20,416 bases of DNA from JBBPYR01 sp038199755 (GCA_038199755.1 JBBPYR010000007.1:1-20416); one strand, 5' to 3'. Shown: positions 6,790 through 13,933, numbered from the stretch's first letter. The notes: generated by a model not told the origin, from the letters alone. Numbers and translations are program-made.

Positions 6790-7446
6790 TTACTTTTTGC
6801 CGTGACTGGTAATCTCTGCGACAAGCGATTGATGAACTTGGTCTACACTCTGGTTGCCATTGATTGCAACCAGTTTTTGCTGGTCACGATAATAATCAGC
6901 CACCTTGATCGTCTCGTTAAAAAAGATATCCAGTCGCTTTTGTACTGCGTCTCCGCGATCATCAGAGCGCTGATACAATTCGCTGCCATCGATATCACAT
7001 ATGCCTGCCACCTTGGGGGGGCGGGTGTTGATGTTATAAACATGCTGCTGTGCGCGGCAAATATATCTGCCGGAAAGCCGCGTGAGGAGTATCTCACGAG
7101 GCACATTCAGATAAACCGCGACATCAATGTACCGACCGATACGTTGGAGTCCTTCGTCTAATGCGATAGCCTGAGCAACATTGCGGGGGAACCCATCGAA
7201 AAGCACACCAGCGGCACAATCAGGTTGTTGAATACGCGTCAATATCATGCCAACTGTCACTTCGTCAGGTACCAGTTCTCCTCGGTCAATGTATGCTTTG
7301 GCCTGCGACCCCAGCTCACTTTGCTCTTCAATCGCTTTACGGAACAGATCGCCACTAGCAACATGACGAATACCAAGCGCGCCTGCAAGCATAGCAGCCT
7401 GAGTTCCTTTACCGGACCCTTGAGCACCGATCAGAACAATATTCAC
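6790..7446 (-). CDS. adk: adenylate kinase
   Basis: Adenylate kinase interconverts ATP, AMP and two ADP in the cytoplasm. The 218-residue product shows the P-loop GAQGSGKGT (residues 7-15), the AMP-binding region ASGDLFRKAI and the FDGFPRN block at about 83-89. The LID (about 127-164) is of the long form and has Cys130, Cys150 and Asp153, but the usual second Cys is Gln133, so one of four zinc ligands is replaced; His135 might substitute. I place the start at GTG 7446, with CGGAGG six bases upstream; the frame extends to a TTG at 7470 but that would put the ribosome-binding site inside the gene. It lies between secY and map, a standard arrangement. Confidence 0.96.
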   Translation of the reverse strand: MNIVLIGAQGSGKGTQAAMLAGALGIRHVASGDLFRKAIEEQSELGSQAKAYIDRGELVPDEVTVGMILTRIQQPDCAAGVLFDGFPRNVAQAIALDEGLQRIGRYIDVAVYLNVPREILLTRLSGRYICRAQQHVYNINTRPPKVAGICDIDGSELYQRSDDRGDAVQKRLDIFFNETIKVADYYRDQQKLVAINGNQSVDQVHQSLVAEITSHGKK

Positions 7447-7670
7447 GTTTTTCCTCCGATGGAAGTTCAAGTGAGCGCGCCGTTGCGCTCATTCCAGCCA
7501 TCCATATGACAGCGAAAGTGTAGCAACAATGCGCTCCCAACAGGACGGGTACAGGTCGGTATGCAGGCAATCAGCTCCTGCATATCCTTGTTGTAGGAAC
7601 CTGATGATACCGTTGTAACAGCATCATCGGGTCCATACGGTGTGTTTTGAGGCACGATACATCCGTGCTG
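7447..7670 (-). other. secY-adk intergenic region (224 bases)
   Basis: No supported gene lies in this gap. An inverted repeat of nine pairs with one mismatch (7599-7608 with 7623-7632, core GATGAT/ATCATC) sits about 35 bases after the secY stop, and a second small stem (GAGCGC/GCGCTC) lies near 7473-7490, just upstream of the adk ribosome-binding site. I did not find a convincing promoter. A 62-codon frame (7467-7655) starting at GTG has no ribosome-binding site and no recognisable motif. Confidence 0.35.
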
Positions 7671-9008
7671 CTAGGATAAGAAGCCAGAGTAGTTACGCAT
7701 AACCATCTGCGCTTCCAGCTGCCTGACCGTATCGAGCACAACGCCGACGATGATCAAGACGGAAGCACTACTTAACAACTGATTACCGCCGACGCGGGCA
7801 AGGAAAGGTAGAATAGCCACAATGCCCAGGAACAGTGCTCCTGCCAGGGTAATGCGATTTAAGATTGCTACCAAGTATTTATTCGTAGGCTCGCCGGGGC
7901 GATACCCAGGAATAAAGGCACCTTGCTTCTGCAAACTTTCTGGTATGTTTTGCTGCTGCCAGACGACATAGGCATAGAAGTAGGTGAAGGCGACCACGAG
8001 CACAAAGAAAATGAGCCAGTACCACCATAAGGTGGGGCTGACCAAGTAGGTCAACACAAAGGTTGCCACATTCTTCAACCAGAGGGTCTGACTAGCGGCC
8101 AAGTACTGTGATAGCACAGCCGGAAAGATCAGCATAGACTGAGCGAAGATCAGCGGGATCATCCCTGCGCTATTGACCTGCATGGGGATGTAGGTTGTCT
8201 GTGCAGAGCCAACCAGCATACCCTTGCCAACCATACGTTTTGTTGGGTATTGCACGGGTACACGACGCTGGCCCTGGTAAATGTAAACAATGCCCAGAAT
8301 AGTGATCAATCCAATGATGAGGAAGACTGCAATGCTAACCACACCATTGGTAGCTCCACCGCCGGTTGTGCTGACGCTATATCCTGATTGTATAAACTGA
8401 GGCAGACGACTGACGATACCGCCGAAAATGATAAGCGAAATACCATTGCCGATGCCATTCTCAGTGATCAGTTCGCCGAGCCAGACCAGAATCATAGTGC
8501 CTGTCGTCAAGGAGATCAGAATAGTAAACGTTTCCAAAGCATACTTAGGGTCTACCAGACTAAAATTCTGTAACACGCCGTTCTGCTGGAAGATAGCAGT
8601 TTGGCCGAGGGCCTGCAAAAACGCCAGCGGCACAGCAATGATGCGGGTAATCTGGCTCACGCGCAGACGCCCTGCCTCACCCTGTAAGGCGAGGTTTTGC
8701 AGTGCTGGAATGATCGGCTGTAAAAGCTGCATCACGATAGTCGCAGTAATATAAGGATAGACTCCCAGAGCAACGATAGAGAAAGTTTGTAGAGAGCCAC
8801 CAGAAAAGACATCCAGAAGACCGAGCAATTGACCGAGATTTGCGCTCTTATTAGTAGTAAACAACGCATTCAAGGCAGTATATTCCGTTGCCGTCAATGG
8901 CACAGGAATATGAGCCAGAATGCGGAAGATCAGCAATATCCCTAGCGTAAAGAGAATTTTGTTGCGTAGATCAGGAACAGTCCAGATGCTTCGCAGTCGT
9001 TCCCACAT
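7671..9008 (-). CDS. secY: preprotein translocase subunit SecY
   Basis: SecY forms the protein-conducting channel of the Sec translocon in the cytoplasmic membrane. The 445-residue protein has about ten hydrophobic segments, the first at residues 18-37 (ILFTLGILLIFRILAHIPVP) and later ones such as FSIVALGVYPYITATIVMQL. The cytoplasmic loops carry family features: QGQRRVPVQYPTKRMVGKG, and QKQGAFIPGYRPGEPTNKYL, which contacts SecA or the ribosome. The start ATG at 9008 has AGGAGG upstream. It is separated from rplO by an 11-pair hairpin. Length is normal. Confidence 0.97.
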   Translation of the reverse strand: MWERLRSIWTVPDLRNKILFTLGILLIFRILAHIPVPLTATEYTALNALFTTNKSANLGQLLGLLDVFSGGSLQTFSIVALGVYPYITATIVMQLLQPIIPALQNLALQGEAGRLRVSQITRIIAVPLAFLQALGQTAIFQQNGVLQNFSLVDPKYALETFTILISLTTGTMILVWLGELITENGIGNGISLIIFGGIVSRLPQFIQSGYSVSTTGGGATNGVVSIAVFLIIGLITILGIVYIYQGQRRVPVQYPTKRMVGKGMLVGSAQTTYIPMQVNSAGMIPLIFAQSMLIFPAVLSQYLAASQTLWLKNVATFVLTYLVSPTLWWYWLIFFVLVVAFTYFYAYVVWQQQNIPESLQKQGAFIPGYRPGEPTNKYLVAILNRITLAGALFLGIVAILPFLARVGGNQLLSSASVLIIVGVVLDTVRQLEAQMVMRNYSGFLS

Positions 9009-9042
9009 GGGGGCCTCCTTCTAAAAAAGCGAGAAAGAGCAT

Positions 9043-9069
9043 AGGCATAGTACAAAATGTACTATGCCT
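9043..9069 (-). promoter_or_regulatory. 11-pair hairpin at the rplO-secY junction
   Basis: AGGCATAGTAC (9043-9053) pairs perfectly with GTACTATGCCT (9059-9069) around a five-base loop. The upstream arm, in the direction of transcription, contains the rplO stop codon. After the stem comes ATGCTCTTTCTCGC and then six T, too far for a typical intrinsic terminator. It could be an attenuator, a stabilising 3' structure or an RNase site separating ribosomal-protein mRNA from secY. Confidence 0.5.
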
Positions 9070-9589
9070 TAGCTTTTGTCGGTTGTTCCTTTGCCTTGTC
9101 GTCTTTACGTCGCTTGGTCTTTTCATAGACCTTTACGGGAATAATAGTGACAGTGCCACCAGCAGCTTCGATCTTAGCACGGGCAGTAGCCGAGAACTTA
9201 TGAGCGTGGACGGTCAAAGGATGATCTAGCTCACCGTCGCCGAGGACTTTAATCAAGCCACGGCCTTTGGCGGGTGTCATCAGCCCCTGGGCCACCAACT
9301 GCTCAGCATGTACTTCGCTGCCAGCCTCGAAGGGTTCGAGATCAAAGACATTTACGATAGCATACTCGTCGCTGAAGGTGGTATTGCCAAGACCACGAAC
9401 GAATGGTAAACGCTTGGACAGGCGTGTCTGACCACCGTTAAAAGCGCGATGGATTTTCCCGCCGGTACGCGCCTTCTGGCCCTTGGTGCCACGACCAGCG
9501 GTCTTGCCACGACCAGAGCCATGTCCACGTCCCAGACGCCTTTCCCGTTTATGAGATCCCGGGGCGGGCTGTAAATCAGAGAGTTTCAC
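9062..9589 (-). CDS. rplO: 50S ribosomal protein L15
   Basis: L15 is a late-assembly protein with a long N-terminal extension that reaches into 23S rRNA. The 175-residue product has the glycine and arginine-rich N-terminus (RRLGRGHGSGRGKTAGRGTK), GGQTRLSKRLPFVRG, and the C-terminal fold with LVAQGLMTPAKGRGLIKVLG and VHAHKFSATARAKIEAAGG. The start is GTG 9589, inside the 3' end of rpmD (14-base overlap), with GAGGAG about 8 bases upstream. A lysine-rich tail (about residues 155-175) makes it some 25 residues longer than usual. Confidence 0.96.
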   Translation of the reverse strand: MKLSDLQPAPGSHKRERRLGRGHGSGRGKTAGRGTKGQKARTGGKIHRAFNGGQTRLSKRLPFVRGLGNTTFSDEYAIVNVFDLEPFEAGSEVHAEQLVAQGLMTPAKGRGLIKVLGDGELDHPLTVHAHKFSATARAKIEAAGGTVTIIPVKVYEKTKRRKDDKAKEQPTKAKA

Positions 9590-9770
9590 TGACGGTCTCC
9601 TCTACCTGCACCAGATGTTGCACTTTGCGGATCATGCCCCGAAGAGCGGGATGATCGGTATGTTCTACAGTTTGATGGAGCTTATGGAGCCCCAAAGCCA
9701 CAATGGTTGCTTTCTGGTCTTTAGGATGCCCAATGGCGCTCCTGATCCAGGTTATGCGTACTTTTGCCAT
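9576..9770 (-). CDS. rpmD: 50S ribosomal protein L30
   Basis: L30 is a small large-subunit protein. The 64-residue product begins AKVRITWIRSAIGHPKDQKA and contains the family pattern LGLHKLHQTVEHTDHPALRG followed by MIRKVQHLVQVEE. The start ATG at 9770 is preceded by GGAGGAGAAA. Nine bases separate it from rpsE and its last 14 bases overlap rplO in another frame. Length is normal. Confidence 0.95.
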   Translation of the reverse strand: MAKVRITWIRSAIGHPKDQKATIVALGLHKLHQTVEHTDHPALRGMIRKVQHLVQVEETVSETL

Positions 9771-9779
9771 TTTCTCCTC

Positions 9780-10526
9780 CTATCGCCGACGGTCGGGGCC
9801 ACCGCCACCACCACGACGATCACCACCGGAGCCACCGGAGGAACGATCACCGCCACCACGACGGTCGCCACCACGGTCACCGCCACCACGACGATCACCA
9901 CGGTCACCACCGCCACGACGGTTGGTAGTTGGACGGCTATCGCGGGACTCTTCTTCACGAGCGGCGCGGGCGGCAGCCAATTCCGCGGCAGTCACCGCAG
10001 CGGCGGCGAGACGCTCGGCCTGTTTTCTGCCGACCAGTTCAATAACCGTTTTGCCACGGCGTGCGGCTTCGGTCTCGGCAGAGCGCAATTCGCGCAGTGC
10101 GGCGACACAGGCCTGCACGGTGTTTGCCTTGTTGGTGCTGCCTAGTGTTTTCGTGAGAATATCACGGACACCGACTGACTCCATAACGGCACGCACAGCG
10201 CCACCAGCAATTACGCCGGTACCGGGTGCGGCTGGTTTGAGCAGCACTTCTGAAGCACCAAAGCTGGTTTTTACCGCATAGGGAATGGTCGTGCCGGTCA
10301 GTGGCACCTGGATCAGGTGTTTCTTGGCGTCTTCGACACCCTTGCGGATGGCTTCGGTATATTCACCGGCCTTGCCGAAGCCGAAGCCAACATAACCATT
10401 GTGGTCGCCGACAACGACGAGAGCACGAATGCTAAAACGCCGACCGCCCTTGACCACTTTTGAGACGCGGCTCACTTCGACCACCGTCTCTTCAAGATTT
10501 AATTTTGAAGCATCAATTCTTGCCAT
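9780..10526 (-). CDS. rpsE: 30S ribosomal protein S5 with Gly-Arg-Asp-rich tail
   Basis: S5 lies at the mRNA entry site with S3 and S4 and affects decoding accuracy. The N-terminal dsRNA-binding-like domain (RRFSIRALVVVGDHNGYVGF, GFGKAGEYTEAIRKGVEDA) and the second domain (PGTGVIAGGAVRAVMESVG, RDILTKTLGSTNKANTVQA) are clear and end at about residue 167. After that come an Ala/Glu-rich helix (about 168-195) and a tail of GGGDR-like units (about 203-248, three exact GGGDR). The 248-residue length compares with about 165 usually. The frame has no break. Start is ATG 10526. Confidence 0.96.
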   Translation of the reverse strand: MARIDASKLNLEETVVEVSRVSKVVKGGRRFSIRALVVVGDHNGYVGFGFGKAGEYTEAIRKGVEDAKKHLIQVPLTGTTIPYAVKTSFGASEVLLKPAAPGTGVIAGGAVRAVMESVGVRDILTKTLGSTNKANTVQACVAALRELRSAETEAARRGKTVIELVGRKQAERLAAAAVTAAELAAARAAREEESRDSRPTTNRRGGGDRGDRRGGGDRGGDRRGGGDRSSGGSGGDRRGGGGGPDRRR

Positions 10527-10551
10527 GCTTTCCGTTTCACCTTTTCTTTAT

Positions 10552-10588
10552 CATGCGTGGGTAACATCGTGAGGTGTCCGCACGCATG
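10552..10588 (-). promoter_or_regulatory. inverted repeat in rplR-rpsE gap
   Basis: In the 74-base gap, CATGCGTG (10552-10559) is perfectly complementary to CACGCATG (10581-10588), eight pairs with a 21-base loop. It ends 25 bases before the rpsE start. No T-run follows. Its role is unknown. Confidence 0.4.
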
Positions 10589-10600
10589 CGCGGCATTAGC

Positions 10601-11248
10601 CTAGAAATCCAGGCCACCTTCACGCGCACCTTCAGCAAGTGCGGCAACTCGTCCATGATAGGCATAGCCGCCACGGTCGAAGACGACGCGACTGACGCCC
10701 TGCTCTTTAGCACGCTGTGCGATCAGCTTGCCGACCTCACGAGCTGTTGCCACCTTGCGGTTATTGGCAATAGCCTCCAGCGCTTCGACAGGAGTCTTCG
10801 TCGAGCCTTTCTGGGCTGCGGGCAGTAATATTTTCACAGCAGCAACGCCAGACTTACCGCCACCCTTTTGTTGCGCCTGAGCACCCTTCGGTGCCTGGGC
10901 GCCCTTTTGCTGTGCAGGCTTCTCCGCTTTTGCACCCTTCCCTTTCCCACTGGAGAGAAGGTTTGTAGCAGCATCTACTACAGAAGCCGCAGCATCAGCG
11001 ATTACCTGAGCTGGACTCCTATGCTCTTCTTTCTCCGGAGTTGCGGGTTTAAAATCACGCAAGGCCTCTTCAAGCGAGGAAGCTGCAACCAATGTGCGCC
11101 CAGTAGTGTCATCAATGATCTGAGCATAGATATGATGTCCACTACGAAAGACATTCAGACGTGGGCGCGTTGTAGAACCAGCGAGGCGATTCCGCATACG
11201 CATGTGCCGTCGCAAGCGCGCCTGATTTGCGTTAAATCGTTTAATCAT
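10601..11248 (-). CDS. rplR: 50S ribosomal protein L18 with large low-complexity insertion
   Basis: L18 binds 5S rRNA and anchors it in the central protuberance. The N-terminal half (RLRRHMRMRNRLAGSTTRPR, LNVFRSGHHIYAQIIDD, GRTLVAASSLE) and the C-terminal half (VATAREVGKLIAQRAKEQGV, RVVFDRGGYAYHGRVAALA, AREGGLDF) are typical. Between them, at about residues 65-163, is an Ala, Lys, Gln and Gly-rich insertion with QKGAQ-like repeats. The 215-residue length compares with about 120 usually. Reading frame is open throughout and both conserved ends are in the same frame, so it is an insertion in the gene and not a frameshift. Start is ATG 11248, 8 bases after rplF. Confidence 0.95.
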   Translation of the reverse strand: MIKRFNANQARLRRHMRMRNRLAGSTTRPRLNVFRSGHHIYAQIIDDTTGRTLVAASSLEEALRDFKPATPEKEEHRSPAQVIADAAASVVDAATNLLSSGKGKGAKAEKPAQQKGAQAPKGAQAQQKGGGKSGVAAVKILLPAAQKGSTKTPVEALEAIANNRKVATAREVGKLIAQRAKEQGVSRVVFDRGGYAYHGRVAALAEGAREGGLDF

Positions 11249-11256
11249 TGTTTAGC

Positions 11257-11832
11257 CTACTTTTTCTTCCCGCCGACTTTACCAGCTTTACCAGCTTTGC
11301 GACGGATCGCCTCACCCGTGTAGCGGATCCCTTTGCCTTTATAGGGCTCTGGTTTGCGCACGCTACGGATGTTGGCTGCGACCTGACCGACCAGCTGTTT
11401 ATCAATACCAATGACGCTCACCTTGGTAGCCTTCGTGGCAGGGTCCACACCATCAACAGTAAACGAAACTCCGGCAGGTGGTTGCACTTCAACAGGATGC
11501 GAATAGCCAACCTGAATAATGAGATTCTCACCGACTTTGGCGGCTCGATAGCCAACGCCATGAATTTCTAATTGCTTGGTGTAGCCCGTTGTGACGCCTA
11601 CGACCATGTTATTAATCAGACTACGATACAAACCATGCTGTGCTTTATGCTCCTTGCTGTCCGAAGGGCGAGCGACTTCAAGCGAACCATTCTCAAGTTT
11701 GAGCTTGAGGGCGGGAGAAATCTGAGTGTTGAGCTCCCCCTTTGGTCCCTTGACTGTCACCAAGTTACCTTCGGTCCAGTTCACCTGCACCTTTGGCGGT
11801 ACGGTAATTGGAGCGCGTCCAATACGAGACAT
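11257..11832 (-). CDS. rplF: 50S ribosomal protein L6
   Basis: L6 lies near the sarcin-ricin loop at the factor-binding site. The 191-residue product starts MSRIGRAPITVPPKVQV, has two similar domains, the blocks KGPKGELNTQISP, HGLYRSLINNMVVGVTTGYT, LEIHGVGYRAAKVGENLIIQ and the signature QVAANIRSVRKPEPYKGKGI. A basic tail of about 12 residues (RRKAGKAGKVGGKKK) adds slightly to the usual 178. Start is ATG 11832, 24 bases after rpsH. Confidence 0.97.
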   Translation of the reverse strand: MSRIGRAPITVPPKVQVNWTEGNLVTVKGPKGELNTQISPALKLKLENGSLEVARPSDSKEHKAQHGLYRSLINNMVVGVTTGYTKQLEIHGVGYRAAKVGENLIIQVGYSHPVEVQPPAGVSFTVDGVDPATKATKVSVIGIDKQLVGQVAANIRSVRKPEPYKGKGIRYTGEAIRRKAGKAGKVGGKKK

Positions 11833-11856
11833 ATAATACCTCCTGATACCACCAGG

Positions 11857-12252
11857 CTACCAAACGTAGCAGATGACCTCACCGCCCAGGCCTTCACGGT
11901 AGGCGTGGCTACCCGTCATGATGCCTCTGGGGGTTGAAAGAACAGCTATGCCGAGGCCACCACGCACTCTAGGAATGCTGGCCTGCTTGGTGTAGACGCG
12001 CAAGCCAGGTTTGCTGACACGCTTTAACTGCGTCACAACCGGCTTCTTATCTACGTAGCGTAGCGTTAAACGAAGTGTGCCCTGCGGATTATCTTTTAGG
12101 ACTTCAATATCCTTGATATATCCTTCATCCTTCAGTACACGCGCGATGGCTAGCTTCATTTTTGAGGCTGGAATCAGTACACGCGTATGCCGTGCTGTCG
12201 CCGCATTGCGGATACGTGTGAGCATATCCGCAATCGGATCAGTCATATTCAT
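11857..12252 (-). CDS. rpsH: 30S ribosomal protein S8
   Basis: S8 is a primary binder of the 16S central domain and, in E. coli, represses the spc operon by binding mRNA. The 131-residue product has MTDPIADMLTRIRNAA at the N-terminus, VLKDEGYIKDIEVL, and the C-terminal GGLGIAVLSTPRGIMTGSHA and LGGEVICYVW. The start is ATG 12252 with GGAGG seven bases upstream; an in-frame ATG at 12246 is a weaker alternative. A 116-base structured gap precedes it, unusual in this tightly packed operon. Confidence 0.97.
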   Translation of the reverse strand: MNMTDPIADMLTRIRNAATARHTRVLIPASKMKLAIARVLKDEGYIKDIEVLKDNPQGTLRLTLRYVDKKPVVTQLKRVSKPGLRVYTKQASIPRVRGGLGIAVLSTPRGIMTGSHAYREGLGGEVICYVW

Positions 12253-12269
12253 GGAATATCCTCCATCAT

Positions 12270-12353
12270 CACAAGGGAGCGCAAACGAAGGTCATGGAGC
12301 AGTGTTGTATTCTTCCCTGGCTGCTACTCCATCGCATCGTCTCCGCCCTTGTG
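12270..12353 (-). promoter_or_regulatory. nested inverted repeats in rpsN-rpsH gap
   Basis: An outer stem CACAAGGG/CCCTTGTG (12270-12277 with 12346-12353, perfect, eight pairs) encloses an inner stem ATGGAG/CTCCAT (12294-12299 with 12327-12332) extended by three pairs beyond a three-base bulge (CAG 12300-12302 with CTG 12321-12323). The whole element ends just before the rpsH ribosome-binding site. S8 autoregulation through mRNA is known in E. coli at another spc position; a comparable role here is inference. Confidence 0.45.
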
Positions 12354-12368
12354 CCCTTTCATCGCGAA

Positions 12369-12554
12369 CTACCAGCTCGATTTAGTGACGCCGGGTAGCT
12401 CACCGCGTAACGCACGTTCACGGAAGCAAATACGGCACAAGCCGAACTTCCGCATGTATGCGCGTGGTCGCCCGCAGAGCTGACAACGATTATGTTGTTG
12501 TACTTTAAAGCGGGGTTTACGTTTCGACTTAACAATCATCGAAGTTTTTGCCAT
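12369..12554 (-). CDS. rpsN: 30S ribosomal protein S14 type Z
   Basis: S14 is part of the small-subunit head. This 61-residue short form has the zinc-binding Cys set Cys24, Cys27, Cys40 and Cys43 (RCQLCGRPRAYMRKFGLCRIC) and ends FRERALRGELPGVTKSSW. The N-terminus is MAKTSMIVKSKRKPRFKVQQ. It starts at ATG 12554, 14 bases after rplE. The zinc form is common in Gram-positive bacteria, Thermus and Chloroflexota. Confidence 0.97.
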   Translation of the reverse strand: MAKTSMIVKSKRKPRFKVQQHNRCQLCGRPRAYMRKFGLCRICFRERALRGELPGVTKSSW

Positions 12555-12568
12555 TTCGCCCTCCAGCG

Positions 12569-13111
12569 TTACTTCTTAAAGGGCATGCCCAGCAACCTGA
12601 GCAGTTGTCGCCCCTCTTCGTCAGTGCGAGCAGTGGTAACGATACTCACTTCCATGCCACGCACTTTATCGACCTTATCATAGTCGATTTCGGGAAACAC
12701 TAGTTGTTCGCGCAAGCCCAGTGTATAGTTGCCACGGCCATCAAAGGCTTCGGCAGAGATGCCCTGGAAGTCACGCAAACGAGGCAGTGCTGCATTGATG
12801 AGTTTGTCTAGGAAGTAGTACATGTGCTCACCGCGTAGTGTGACCATGCAACCAATTTGCATGCCTTCACGCAGTTTGAACGCCGCGACTGACCGTTTGG
12901 CGCGTGTGATCACCGGGCGTTGGCCGGTGATCGTGGCCAGGTCAGCAACAGCAGCATCCATCGCCTTGGCGTTCTGAATAACTTCGCCCATACCGATGTT
13001 GACAACGACCTTATGCAAGGTCGGTACCTGCATTGGATTGGCATAGTTAAACTGCTTTTGCATGGCGGCAACGACTTCACTTCTATATTTTTCTTTCAAT
13101 CGTGATGCCAT
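12569..13111 (-). CDS. rplE: 50S ribosomal protein L5
   Basis: L5 binds 5S rRNA in the central protuberance along with L18. The 180-residue product has the signatures NPMQVPTLHKVVVNIGMGE, ITGQRPVITRAKRSVAAFKL, EGMQIGCMVTLRGEHMYYFL and FDGRGNYTLGLREQLVFPEI, ending MEVSIVTTARTDEEGRQLL. Start ATG 13111 is 3 bases after the rplX stop, so the two are probably translationally coupled. Length is normal. Confidence 0.97.
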   Translation of the reverse strand: MASRLKEKYRSEVVAAMQKQFNYANPMQVPTLHKVVVNIGMGEVIQNAKAMDAAVADLATITGQRPVITRAKRSVAAFKLREGMQIGCMVTLRGEHMYYFLDKLINAALPRLRDFQGISAEAFDGRGNYTLGLREQLVFPEIDYDKVDKVRGMEVSIVTTARTDEEGRQLLRLLGMPFKK

Positions 13112-13114
13112 AAC

Positions 13115-13504
13115 TTACACGCTCCTCGTCCGATCCTGGATGACCTTTTCACACTTCTTGCAGACGCGGACGGTACGAACCTTTTGATCGGTCCCGACGG
13201 GGCGACGATCATGGCCGACACGGGTGGGTTGACCGCATTCGGTGCATTTTAACATCACATTGGAGACATGCAGAGGCATTGCCTTCTCGATGATGCCACC
13301 CTGGCGCGTCTGGCCCTGCGGACGAACATGTTTTTTCACCACATTCAGGCCTTCAACAATGATTTTGCTTGCCTGTGGCATCGCCCGCGAAACGAGCCCT
13401 TCTTTGCCTTTATCTTTGCCAGTAATGATTAAGACGGTATCACCCTTCTTAATATTCATTTTGGCCAGATGAAGCGGCGTTTTCTCTTTCTGTTTTGTAG
13501 CCAT
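13115..13504 (-). CDS. rplX: 50S ribosomal protein L24 with four-Cys C-terminus
   Basis: L24 initiates large-subunit assembly and lies near the exit tunnel. The KOW motif region is clear (KKGDTVLIITGKDKGKEGLV), followed by VEGLNVVKKHVRPQGQTRQG. The C-terminal part has Cys87, Cys90, Cys115 and Cys118 (LKCTECGQPTRVG and VRVCKKCEKV), a likely zinc ribbon. At 129 residues it is longer than the usual 103, through an N-terminal extension of about 14 residues and a C-terminal one. Start is ATG 13504. Confidence 0.96.
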   Translation of the reverse strand: MATKQKEKTPLHLAKMNIKKGDTVLIITGKDKGKEGLVSRAMPQASKIIVEGLNVVKKHVRPQGQTRQGGIIEKAMPLHVSNVMLKCTECGQPTRVGHDRRPVGTDQKVRTVRVCKKCEKVIQDRTRSV

Positions 13505-13517
13505 TTCTATTCCTCAT

Positions 13518-13539
13518 AGGGCGTGATAGAGCACGCCCT
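13518..13539 (-). promoter_or_regulatory. perfect hairpin in rplN-rplX gap
   Basis: AGGGCGTG (13518-13525) pairs perfectly with CACGCCCT (13532-13539) around a six-base loop, filling most of the 46-base gap between rplN and rplX. After the stem, in the direction of transcription, comes ATGAGGAATAG, which contains the likely rplX ribosome-binding site and no T-run. It may affect rplX translation or mRNA processing; this is inference. Confidence 0.45.
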
Positions 13540-13550
13540 CCCGTCCGTGT

Positions 13551-13919
13551 TTAGAGCACTTCGGGCGCGAGCGAGATGATCTTCATGAAATTTCGTTCGC
13601 GCAACTCGCGGGCCACTGGTCCAAAGATACGTGTACCACGTGGGTTATTACCGGCAGCAATAATGACAGCGGCGTTCTCGTCGAAACGGATATGTGAACC
13701 ATCGGGGCGCCCATATTCTTTCGTAACACGCACGATGACAGCATTGACGACCTCGCCTTTTTTCACTTGGCCATTGGGTGCCGCTTGTTTGACTGAGGCT
13801 TTGATGATGTCGCCAACCTCAGCATAGCGCTTCGCGGACCCACTCATTACACGAATGCACATAATTTCTTTTGCGCCTGTGTTATCGGCGACTCTCAGAC
13901 GTGTCTGTGGCTGAATCAT
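13551..13919 (-). CDS. rplN: 50S ribosomal protein L14
   Basis: L14 lies at the subunit interface and contacts bridge B8. The 122-residue product starts MIQPQTRLRVADNTGAKEIM and contains the family blocks IRVMSGSAKRYAEVGDIIKA, VVNAVIVRVTKEYGRPDGSH, IRFDENAAVIIAAGNNPRGT and RIFGPVARELRERNFMKIIS. Length is exactly the usual one. Start ATG 13919 is 14 bases after rpsQ. Confidence 0.98.
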   Translation of the reverse strand: MIQPQTRLRVADNTGAKEIMCIRVMSGSAKRYAEVGDIIKASVKQAAPNGQVKKGEVVNAVIVRVTKEYGRPDGSHIRFDENAAVIIAAGNNPRGTRIFGPVARELRERNFMKIISLAPEVL

Positions 13920-13933
13920 TTCTAAGACTCTCC

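Noticed and set aside
7467..7655. 62-codon frame between secY and adk on the minus strand.
   Set aside because: It starts at GTG without a ribosome-binding site, overlaps the inverted repeats of the gap, and has no recognisable motif.
9615..10281. Plus-strand frames of 176 and 192 codons with Thr-rich or Pro/Arg-rich sequence.
   Set aside because: These are shadows of the GGGDR-coding part of rpsE and of rpmD.
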